Positions 1 to 4,963 of a stretch of 5,024 bases of DNA are shown here, piece after piece. Every line of letters begins with the position of its first letter. Positions within the stretch are counted from its first letter, which is position 1. The notes under the pieces are model-generated. The model searched no databases. It saw nothing but the letters and a program-made list of their open reading frames with translations, and had not been told where the DNA came from. This stretch comes from Ruminococcus sp. (GTDB lineage Bacteria; Bacillota; Clostridia; Oscillospirales; Ruminococcaceae), in the NCBI GenBank assembly GCA_029063695.1, contig JAIDNR010000278.1:1-5024 (forward strand). Direction: 5' to 3'. A program made the position numbers and the translations under genes.

Positions 1-530
1 GCACCTGCTACAGGAAGTCCTGCATTCTCAGGGTCTTTTACAACAACTTCCATTGTTACAGTTTCGCCGGGCTTTGCTTTTACCTTATCGGGAATATCCC
101 ATTCAATTGCACCATCGAACTTTTCGTCCTCATCAATGATGATAGCACCGTTTGTAAAAGTTACATTAGAAGTGATTTCAAGACCATTTGTATCACTGAC
201 AAATGCATCGGACCACTTTACAGGATATTCACCTTTTGATATACCCTCGGGTACTTTATAAGTAAGAGTCATGATAACAGCATTATTGGAAGCTGTCACG
301 CCTGCACCCTTGCCTTCAGCGAATGCAAATTCATTTGTTGCTGCATTATTTACGATTGCTGCACTGTAAGCATCCGACTGTCCGTTCACACCTGAAAATT
401 CAATAGGTGACTCAGCAGTTACTGTATATGAAGCACCTGCAACCGCAAGGTCAGATGCACCGTTTACAATAACTTCCATTGTTACAGTATCGCCAGGTTT
501 TGCCTTTACTGTAGGAATCAGCCACTCAGC
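1..530 (-). repeat. Second-type cohesin modules 3 and 4 of scaB
   Basis: The motif EW(L/D)IP, then VKAKPG(D/E)TVTMEV, recurs 141 residues apart (Trp codons at 524-522 and 101-99), marking two successive cohesins of a type unlike cohesins 1 and 2. Module 4 is cut at the window edge. DNA similarity between them is moderate, so this duplication is older than the one in cohesins 1 and 2. Only DEDEKFDG separates them, with no Thr/Pro linker. Confidence 0.75.
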
Positions 531-1889
531 ACTTCCCTTTGCCGGATTTGGTGCAGGAGTTGTTGTGGTAACAACAGGAGCTGCTGTTGTAGAAGGAGCT
601 TTTTCTGTTGTAACAGGAGTATTTGCTGTTGTTGTTCCAGCAGGCGCATCGCCATCAACAATAAGTTTACCAGGAACAAGTGTAGCATCAAACTTGCTTA
701 CATCATGGTCGGCAGTCTTCTGACCGTATTCAACTACACGGAACTTGCTAAGAGCGTATTCATACTCTCCGGGAGCAATATCAGCGGGAATTGTAAGAGT
801 AAACTGGATAATTGCTTCGCCTTTTTCAATTTCAACAGGTTTTGATGTCTTCTTATCAAGAACACTTGTCTGATATGAGATGCCATTGTAAAGTGTATAT
901 TTGTTTGTACCTGTACCGGCAGCATAACATAACGGATCAGTCATTTCTGCTGTGATTCCTGCCGGAAGGTCGGCAAGTTCTGCTGCGAATGTTGAACCAA
1001 CATGGCTACCAGGGTCAACAATAAATTCAACATCTATTTTCTGACCTGGTGTTACTGTATAGTCCTTACCACTTACAATAAAGTCAGCTGCGACTTCAAA
1101 TATATCATCCTCACCAGTATTCGGAGTAGTTGTAGTTGGAGGAGCTGTTGTTGCAGCATCAGGAGCCTTTGTTGTTGCAACAGGAGCAGCTGTTGTTGTA
1201 ACTACAGGCTTAGCTGTTGTAACAGGAGCTGTTGTTGTTCCAACAGGTGCATCACCCTCAACAACAAGTTTACCGGGAACAAGTGTAGCATCAAACTTGC
1301 TTACATCATGGTCGGCAGTCTTCTGACCGTATTCAACTACACGGAACTTGCTAAGAGCGTATTCATACTCTCCGGGAGCAATATCAGCGGGAATTGTAAG
1401 AGTAAACTGGATAATTGCTTCGCCTTTTTCAATTTCAACAGGTTTTGATGTCTTCTTATCAAGAACACTTGTCTGATATGAGATGCCATTGTAAAGTGTA
1501 TATTTGTTTGTACCTGTACCGGCAGCATAACATAACGGATCAGTCATTTCTGCTGTGATTCCTGCCGGAAGGTCGGCAAGTTCTGCTGCGAATGTTGAAC
1601 CAACATGGCTGCCTGGATCAACGATAAATTCAACATCTATTTCTTCGCCAGGCTTTACTGTATAGTCCTTACCACTTACAATAAAGTCAGCTGCGATGTC
1701 AAACGTTTCATCATCAGCTTCTCCCGCAATTTTATTGACAGCACCGTCCATTACTCCGCCCATACTAACATTAGGCTGCACAGCGGATGAACCGCCGGCA
1801 GCACTAACAGTAATGGATGAAGCAAATGCACTCGTTATAAGTGAAGAACTCATAGCGATGGACGTAACTGCCGCAAGCAGTTTCTTCAT
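1..1889 (-). CDS. scaB: ScaB-type multi-cohesin scaffoldin, N-terminal part (runs off window)
   Basis: The frame is open from ATG at 1889 to the window edge (629 codons plus two bases, no stop), so the 3' end is missing. Residues 1-23 are a signal peptide (MKKLLAAVTSIAMSSSLITS, cleavage near AFA or the later VSA). Residues 24-62 form a low-complexity spacer. Cohesin 1 (63-212) and cohesin 2 (264-413) are nearly identical to the ScaA cohesin. A Thr/Pro/Ala linker follows each (213-262 and 414-453). Cohesin 3 (about 454-590) begins with AEWLIPTVKAKPGDTVTMEV and is of a different type. Cohesin 4 starts near residue 594 (AIEWDIPDKVKAKPGETVTMEV) and is cut by the edge. By family knowledge, ScaB is the hub scaffoldin: ScaA-like cohesins take enzyme or ScaC dockerins, the other type takes the ScaA dockerin, and a C-terminal dockerin binds cell-wall-anchored ScaE. 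A 55-base gap follows scaA, so translation from the same message is likely. The name is based on order and modules. Confidence 0.85.
   Translation of the reverse strand, partial: MKKLLAAVTSIAMSSSLITSAFASSITVSAAGGSSAVQPNVSMGGVMDGAVNKIAGEADDETFDIAADFIVSGKDYTVKPGEEIDVEFIVDPGSHVGSTFAAELADLPAGITAEMTDPLCYAAGTGTNKYTLYNGISYQTSVLDKKTSKPVEIEKGEAIIQFTLTIPADIAPGEYEYALSKFRVVEYGQKTADHDVSKFDATLVPGKLVVEGDAPVGTTTAPVTTAKPVVTTTAAPVATTKAPDAATTAPPTTTTPNTGEDDIFEVAADFIVSGKDYTVTPGQKIDVEFIVDPGSHVGSTFAAELADLPAGITAEMTDPLCYAAGTGTNKYTLYNGISYQTSVLDKKTSKPVEIEKGEAIIQFTLTIPADIAPGEYEYALSKFRVVEYGQKTADHDVSKFDATLVPGKLIVDGDAPAGTTTANTPVTTEKAPSTTAAPVVTTTTPAPNPAKGSAEWLIPTVKAKPGDTVTMEVIVNGASDLAVAGASYTVTAESPIEFSGVNGQSDAYSAAIVNNAATNEFAFAEGKGAGVTASNNAVIMTLTYKVPEGISKGEYPVKWSDAFVSDTNGLEITSNVTFTNGAIIIDEDEKFDGAIEWDIPDKVKAKPGETVTMEVVVKDPENAGLPVAG
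531..650 (-). repeat. Thr/Pro/Ala linker between scaB cohesins 2 and 3
   Basis: This low-complexity coding stretch has runs of Thr with Pro, Ala and Val (for example TTTANTPVTTEK). It joins the two cohesin types and is about 40 residues long. Such linkers are flexible and are often glycosylated in scaffoldins. Confidence 0.75.
673..1007 (-). repeat. Cohesin repeat copy A (scaB cohesin 2), identical to copy B
   Basis: These 335 bases match 1276-1610 at every position I compared, a displacement of 603 bp (201 codons). They encode most of scaB cohesin 2, from about residue 295 (GSTFAAEL) to about residue 406, close to the module's end. Identity even at silent positions points to recent duplication or gene conversion. 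Confidence 0.85.
1101..1253 (-). repeat. Thr/Pro/Ala linker between scaB cohesins 1 and 2
   Basis: About 51 residues built from degenerate TTTAPV / TTAKP units. The low-complexity DNA (GTTGTTG-like on the plus strand) is prone to slippage and recombination, and flanks the identical cohesin copies. Confidence 0.75.
1276..1610 (-). repeat. Cohesin repeat copy B (scaB cohesin 1), identical to copy A
   Basis: This is the partner of 673-1007. Beyond 1610, in the 5' part of the module, the sequence stays close to the scaA cohesin (1611-1696 against 2647-2732), whereas the corresponding stretch after copy A is clearly diverged. Copy B is therefore the link between the scaA and scaB cohesins. Confidence 0.85.
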
Positions 1890-1899
1890 GTTGTGCATT

Positions 1900-1905
1900 T
1901 CCTTT
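1900..1905 (-). promoter_or_regulatory. Shine-Dalgarno site of scaB (decides start)
   Basis: AAAGGA on the minus strand lies ten bases before ATG 1889, the same motif and spacing as scaA. An in-frame ATG at 1898 almost touches this motif, which is too close for normal initiation, so 1889 (MKKLL) is preferred. A short hairpin (GAGC, five bases, GCTC at 1908-1920) sits just upstream and could modulate access. Confidence 0.75.
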
Positions 1906-1944
1906 CCGAGCTTTTTGCTCTATTTATTTCAAATTTTGAGCTAA

Positions 1945-3627
1945 TCACTTAAGGTCAGAAGACTTGCAAGGAAGCTCTACAAGGTGAACAATTCTTCTGA
2001 TGATAGCATCTGAGTCGTTCTTATCAAGACCTTCGCCGCCCTTTTCATCACAGCAGTCAGCGTTAATCTTGCCCTGAGGTTTCATGTCATATGACTTAGC
2101 ATCGTTGAGCCACTTGTTGAGAGCTACAACGTCGTTGATTCTAACTTCGCCGTCACAGTTTGTATCACCGTAAAGAACATTGCCAATCGGTGTTGCTGTT
2201 GTTACAGGAGCTGCTGTTGTAGTAGAAGGTGCAGGAGCAGCTGTTGTTGTGGAAGGTGCAGGAGCTGTTGTTGTTCCAGCAGGTGTACCGCCTTCAACAA
2301 CAAGTTTACCGGGAACAAGTGTAGCATCAAACTTGCTTACATCATGATCGGCAGTCTTCTGACCGTATTCAACTACACGGAACTTGCTAAGAGCGTATTC
2401 ATACTCTCCGGAAGCAATATCATCAGGAATTGTAAGAGTAAACTGGATAATTGCTTCGTCCTTTTCAATTTCAACAGGTTTTGATGTCTTCTTATCAAGA
2501 ACACTTACCTGATATGAAATGCCATTGTAAAGTGTATATTTGTTTGTACCTGTACCAGCAGCATAACATAACGGATCAGTCATTTTTGCTGTGATTCCTG
2601 CTGGAAGATCAGCAAGTTCTGCTGCGAATGTTGAACCAACGTGGCTGCCTGGATCAACGATAAATTCAACATCTATTTCTTCGCCAGGCTTTACTGTATA
2701 GTCCTTACCGCTTACAATAAAGTCAGCTGCGACTTCAAATGTGTCATCGTCACCGCTGTTCGGAGCTGTTGTTACAGGTGCAGGAGTAGCTGTTGTAGCA
2801 GAAGTTGTTGTAGTAGAAGGTGCAGGAGCAGCTGTTGTTGTTGCAACAGGCTTTGTATCACCTTCAATTACAATTTCCATTCCCTTAAGATTGAGATTGT
2901 TGTTAGCAGGATTATATTTTACCATAGGAACGCCTGCTTCAATAAATGTTGTAGGAACGCCCTTGTCATCTGTCTTGTTAAGGAAATCGATTGTGTATGT
3001 ACCTGCCGGTGTACCTTTTGCAAATGTAGCATCAACTATCATGATAGGGAATTCATCAGAAGTAGCACCTGTCCATGTATCCGGTGTACCTGCTGCCGGC
3101 TGCCATACAACTGAAGCCCATGCAGTATCAACACCGTATGTTTTATTATTTTCCTTAGCAGTGTACAGACCCTGATACATATTATCTATAAATACAGAAC
3201 CTTTTTTGGTTGACATTAATGTACCGCTGAAACCAACGACCAGATCTGTGTCTATTGTAGAACCATCAGCAATGGTTACAGCCTGAGCTGAATCAAAGTA
3301 AACATCTCCAGGAACATAGTAGTTTGAGAAAGATACATATTTGTTTGAAGCATCGCCGTCCTTGGAATCAACGTAAAACTGAGCATTGATAGTCTGTATA
3401 TCTGGTGTGTTTTCATTCAAATAAATAGCAATCGGGATTGTAACATCACCGGCAGCAATTTCCTCAGCAGAGATTGTTGTTTTTACAGCTTCGCCTGCTT
3501 TGTTTGTGAAAGCTTTAAGTTCAAAGCCCTTGCTTGCGTCAGCAGCACCTGTTGTGAAAGAAACAGCTGCGCCTACCATTGATGCAGCCATAGCCAGTGC
3601 TGAAGCTGCAGAAATAAGTTTCTTCAT
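1945..3627 (-). CDS. scaA: ScaA-type scaffoldin: cohesin-like N-terminal module, cohesin, dockerin
   Basis: This is a secreted scaffoldin of 560 aa. Residues 1-31 are a signal peptide (MKKLISAASALAMAAS, then A29-D30-A31). Residues 32-256 form a large beta-rich module with cohesin-like edge strands (GDVTIPIAIYLNE near the start, LNLKGMEIVIEG at the end). It is either a very divergent cohesin with long loops or the N-terminal X region. A Thr/Pro/Ala linker follows (257-295), then a canonical cohesin (297-446), a second such linker (447-482) and a dockerin (483-560). The first dockerin calcium loop is canonical (D488, N490, D492, G493, D499). The second runs from D524 to D538 and is three residues longer than normal. 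By family knowledge, the cohesin carries enzymes or ScaC, and the divergent dockerin docks ScaA onto ScaB. The start at 3627 is chosen over an in-frame ATG at 3705 because it begins the signal peptide and has AAAGGA ten bases upstream, exactly as in scaB. I count fewer cohesins than I recall for ScaA of strain 17 (three). Confidence 0.87.
   Translation of the reverse strand: MKKLISAASALAMAASMVGAAVSFTTGAADASKGFELKAFTNKAGEAVKTTISAEEIAAGDVTIPIAIYLNENTPDIQTINAQFYVDSKDGDASNKYVSFSNYYVPGDVYFDSAQAVTIADGSTIDTDLVVGFSGTLMSTKKGSVFIDNMYQGLYTAKENNKTYGVDTAWASVVWQPAAGTPDTWTGATSDEFPIMIVDATFAKGTPAGTYTIDFLNKTDDKGVPTTFIEAGVPMVKYNPANNNLNLKGMEIVIEGDTKPVATTTAAPAPSTTTTSATTATPAPVTTAPNSGDDDTFEVAADFIVSGKDYTVKPGEEIDVEFIVDPGSHVGSTFAAELADLPAGITAKMTDPLCYAAGTGTNKYTLYNGISYQVSVLDKKTSKPVEIEKDEAIIQFTLTIPDDIASGEYEYALSKFRVVEYGQKTADHDVSKFDATLVPGKLVVEGGTPAGTTTAPAPSTTTAAPAPSTTTAAPVTTATPIGNVLYGDTNCDGEVRINDVVALNKWLNDAKSYDMKPQGKINADCCDEKGGEGLDKNDSDAIIRRIVHLVELPCKSSDLK
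2182..2289 (-). repeat. Thr/Pro/Ala linker between scaA cohesin and dockerin
   Basis: About 36 residues with a clear repeat of the unit APAPSTTTA. It separates the ScaA cohesin from its C-terminal dockerin and should give flexibility between them. Confidence 0.75.
2312..2732 (-). repeat. Cohesin repeat copy C (scaA cohesin), about 96% identical to copy B
   Basis: Aligned to 1276-1696 with a displacement of 1036 bp. I count about 14 differences over the first 335 bases (hand count) and very few over the remaining 86. At protein level the ScaA cohesin differs from ScaB cohesin 1 in this block at about five residues: K for E in AKMTD, V for T in YQVSV, D for G in EKDEA, and DDIAS for ADIAP. Confidence 0.8.
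2743..2859 (-). repeat. Thr/Pro/Ala linker between scaA N-terminal module and cohesin
   Basis: About 39 residues with TTTAAPAPSTTTTS-type units, ending in an acidic NSGDDD before the cohesin. It shares units with the second scaA linker, so linker DNA may also act as a recombination point. Confidence 0.75.
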
Positions 3628-3637
3628 TTGTAATAAT

Positions 3638-3643
3638 TCCTTT
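3638..3643 (-). promoter_or_regulatory. Shine-Dalgarno site of scaA (decides start)
   Basis: AAAGGA on the minus strand lies ten bases before ATG 3627. It selects this start over the in-frame ATG at 3705, which would add 26 residues in front of the signal peptide. Confidence 0.75.
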
Positions 3644-3717
3644 CTTGAGGTTTTCACCTTTAATAACTTAAGTAATTTGGGTTTGTATTCCTGTAAGGGG
3701 GACAAATCAGATAATCC

Positions 3718-3737
3718 TAAGCTGAATATTCAGCTTA
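3718..3737. repeat. Perfect 20-bp palindrome between scaC and scaA
   Basis: TAAGCTGAAT is followed directly by its reverse complement, with no spacer. In RNA it would form a hairpin with a stem of about 8 bp. No U-run follows on the minus strand, so it is more likely an RNA processing or stability element, a partial attenuator, or a dimeric protein site than a terminator. A second small palindrome (AGCTT-A-AAGCT, 3732-3742) overlaps its edge, so the two hairpins would exclude each other. Confidence 0.55.
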
Positions 3738-3783
3738 AAGCTCGGAGATTTTGCGGATATAAGCAGCTGAATGTATATTCCGT

Positions 3784-4653
3784 TTAATCACTGAGAAGCT
3801 TATTATACTGCTCCATAGTAATCGGGAAGTCAGCCTGTTTAACCTTTTTAGCTTCCAGAAGCTGAAGCAATACAGCATCAGCACCTGTTACACCGTCGCC
3901 ATTGTTAACAATATCAGCATTTAATGCACCCTGTGCTGAAAGAGCAAATTCATCGGGATTTCCCATGTGCTGAACAATTGCAGTTGCATCGGCGATATCA
4001 ACAGAACCATCTTCATTTGCATCGCCATAGAGAAGTTTATCGTCTCCACCTGTACCGCCGGCAACAGTTATAACTCCGTTTACGGTTTTAACATTGTATC
4101 TGATTCTCTCGCCATTCTTGTTATAACCAACGTCGATGTCCTCATTTTCAACACCTGAATCCGTAAAAGTTTCACGACTTGTAGGAACTATCTTTATTTC
4201 TGACTTTGTTCCTGCTGCCGCACTGCTTGAAACAGTACCTGTGATTGTACAGAACACACCTTCACCCTTGAGCAGGTAAGCTTCTTCATAAACAGATGTA
4301 GCCCACATAAAGTTAACGATTCCTTTTTTGTTATCTGTAAAGTTGTTGAAACTCGGAAGAACTGTTGCTGTTGGGTCACTTGTAACGCTGTTAACTAAAG
4401 CACCTTTCTCAACAGAGTCGATTGTGATAACTGTAGGGTCGAAATCAAGTGTGAAATTACATCCCTGAATACCCTCAGACGGAATGTCAGCAATATTGAC
4501 ATCCACTGTAAACTGCCCTCCTGCCTCTACTGTAGCACTACCAACGGATATCTGCACTGTTTCGTCGGCTGCAAAAGCTGGTGCGAGTGAGCAGACTGAG
4601 AGTGAGAGCATAGCTGCCGCCATAGCTCCGATGACTATCTTTTTTGTCTTCAT
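3784..4653 (-). CDS. scaC: ScaC-type cellulosome adaptor scaffoldin (one cohesin, one dockerin)
   Basis: This is a secreted adaptor protein of 289 aa. Residues 1-28 form a signal peptide (KTKK, then a hydrophobic Ala/Met/Leu core, then the AFA cleavage site). Residues about 33-198 form one cohesin, a beta-sandwich module running from VQISVGSATVEAGGQF to NGVITVAGG. A short GGTGGDD linker (199-205) leads to a dockerin at 206-289. Its first calcium loop is canonical (D211, N213, D215, G216, D222). The second loop (D247, N251, D253, D259) has irregular spacing. By family knowledge, the ScaC dockerin binds ScaA-type cohesins, and its own cohesin recruits other dockerin proteins, widening what the cellulosome can carry. 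C21 is not in a lipobox, so secretion by signal peptidase I is inferred. It is the first gene of the cluster, 156 bases upstream of scaA. The Gly-rich linker differs from the Thr/Pro linkers of its neighbours. The start is set by an excellent ribosome binding site. The ScaC name rests on size, architecture and position. Confidence 0.86.
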   Translation of the reverse strand: MKTKKIVIGAMAAAMLSLSVCSLAPAFAADETVQISVGSATVEAGGQFTVDVNIADIPSEGIQGCNFTLDFDPTVITIDSVEKGALVNSVTSDPTATVLPSFNNFTDNKKGIVNFMWATSVYEEAYLLKGEGVFCTITGTVSSSAAAGTKSEIKIVPTSRETFTDSGVENEDIDVGYNKNGERIRYNVKTVNGVITVAGGTGGDDKLLYGDANEDGSVDIADATAIVQHMGNPDEFALSAQGALNADIVNNGDGVTGADAVLLQLLEAKKVKQADFPITMEQYNKLLSD

Positions 4654-4660
4654 GTTTTTT

Positions 4661-4667
4661 CCTCCTT
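4661..4667 (-). promoter_or_regulatory. Strong Shine-Dalgarno site of scaC
   Basis: On the minus strand AAGGAGG lies seven bases before ATG 4653. This is a near-ideal match to the 3' end of 16S rRNA. It is stronger than the AAAGGA sites of scaA and scaB, so the small adaptor may be translated more efficiently than the two large scaffoldins from a shared message. Confidence 0.88.
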
Positions 4668-4708
4668 CTTTGATTGATTATATATAATAAAGGAACATTC
4701 GCCCTTTA

Positions 4709-4717
4709 ATTATACCA
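4709..4717 (-). promoter_or_regulatory. Candidate extended -10 promoter, proximal (P1) for scaC
   Basis: The minus strand reads TGGTATAAT, a perfect extended -10 (TGn plus TATAAT). Transcription would begin near 4702, about 49 bases before the scaC ATG. No good -35 box is seen at 4732-4737 (AAAATC). That position lies inside an inverted repeat (4725-4751), which suggests either an activator-dependent promoter or a repressor operator. Confidence 0.55.
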
Positions 4718-4724
4718 TGTCTTG

Positions 4725-4751
4725 TTCGACAGATTTTCTGAAATCTGCGAA
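4725..4751. promoter_or_regulatory. Inverted repeat over the -35 region of P1 (candidate operator or leader hairpin)
   Basis: CAGATTT (4730-4736), a TCTG spacer and AAATCTG (4741-4747) form a perfect 7-bp inverted repeat. TTCG (4725-4728) and CGAA (4748-4751) extend it, with one bulged base at 4729. It is centred on the expected -35 position of the proximal promoter. As RNA from the distal promoter it would form an 11-bp hairpin with a four-base loop. No U-run follows in either direction, so it is not a standard terminator. Confidence 0.5.
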
Positions 4752-4758
4752 ACCGCAT

Positions 4759-4780
4759 CATAAACAAATCATAAACAAAT
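4759..4780. repeat. Tandem 11-bp direct repeat upstream of P1
   Basis: CATAAACAAAT occurs twice, exactly and without a gap (4759-4769 and 4770-4780). A period of 11 bp is close to one helical turn, so two protein subunits could bind the same DNA face. It lies about 57-78 bases upstream of the inferred proximal start, a usual activator position. The regulator is unknown. Confidence 0.55.
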
Positions 4781-4813
4781 ATAATTCAGGTGCAGTTGTT
4801 TCAGCATAAGACG

Positions 4814-4831
4814 CATCACACTGCCGTGATG
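4814..4831. repeat. Inverted repeat CATCAC-N6-GTGATG
   Basis: CATCAC (4814-4819) and GTGATG (4826-4831) are perfect 6-bp arms around six bases. The site lies between the two candidate promoters, so it could be an operator for either or a hairpin in a longer leader. No known regulator can be named. Confidence 0.4.
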
Positions 4832-4865
4832 AGATTAACAATCCCAAACTTTACATTTATTCATG

Positions 4866-4899
4866 ATTATATTATATAACAGGTTATGAAAAAAGTAAA
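4866..4899 (-). promoter_or_regulatory. Candidate sigma-A promoter, distal (P2) for the sca operon
   Basis: On the minus strand TTTACT (4899-4894) is followed after exactly 17 bases by a perfect TATAAT (4876-4871). A second, overlapping TATAAT lies at 4871-4866. Transcription would begin near 4864 and give a leader of about 210 bases that contains the inverted and tandem repeats listed separately. The region is AT-rich, so a chance match to the -10 is possible, but the pair with ideal spacing is the best full promoter seen here. Confidence 0.5.
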
Positions 4900-4946
4900 T
4901 AGGTTTATACTTTTTTTGGTGTTTTATATAAACGCAAGGTTTGAAT

Positions 4947-4963
4947 TTTGCACAGTTTGCACA
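4947..4963. repeat. Direct repeat TTTGCACA x2, 9-bp period
   Basis: TTTGCACA occurs at 4947-4954 and 4956-4963, one base apart. A small perfect palindrome, ACCAA-A-TTGGT (4966-4976), follows directly. Both lie upstream of the distal candidate promoter (about 80-110 bases before its inferred start) and could be regulator sites. Chance occurrence in AT-rich DNA is not excluded. Confidence 0.35.

Larger units (their letters stand above)
3628..3783. other. scaC-scaA intergenic region without terminator
   Basis: These 156 bases hold no gene. On the transcribed (minus) strand there is a palindrome but no hairpin followed by a U-run, so readthrough from scaC into scaA is expected. I see no convincing -35/-10 pair for a separate scaA promoter. 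The octamer AGCTGAAT appears at 3720-3727 and 3765-3772, and inverted at 3728-3735. Confidence 0.6.

Noticed and set aside
734..1528. Two minus-strand open frames of 63 codons (734-925 and 1337-1528) that encode the same peptide
   Set aside because: They lie in another frame of the scaB cohesin 1 and 2 coding sequence and are identical only because the underlying 335-bp repeat is identical. There is no ribosome binding site or sensible protein composition.
673..2732. Regular repeats as a CRISPR array or mobile element
   Set aside because: Repeat units are about 600 bp, in frame and coding for cohesin modules, with low-complexity linkers between them. There are no short repeats with unique spacers, no transposase and no terminal inverted repeats.
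1002..3175. Plus-strand open frames of up to 157 codons, rich in Cys/Ser/Arg or Val/Ala, opposite the cohesins and linkers
   Set aside because: They are shadows of the Thr/Pro linkers and cohesins. Their composition follows from GTTGTTG-like low-complexity DNA, and the minus-strand genes have signal peptides, modules and ribosome binding sites.
3628..3705. N-terminal extension of ScaA by 26 residues from ATG 3705
   Set aside because: It would bury the signal peptide and shows no Shine-Dalgarno site. ATG 3627 has AAAGGA at the same spacing as scaB and starts with MKKL.
4889..4917. Inverted repeat AAAAAAGTA ... TACTTTTTT as a rho-independent terminator of an upstream plus-strand gene
   Set aside because: The stem is almost entirely A-T with a ten-base loop and would be too weak. 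No plus-strand gene precedes it. It may only reflect AT-rich DNA around the distal promoter.
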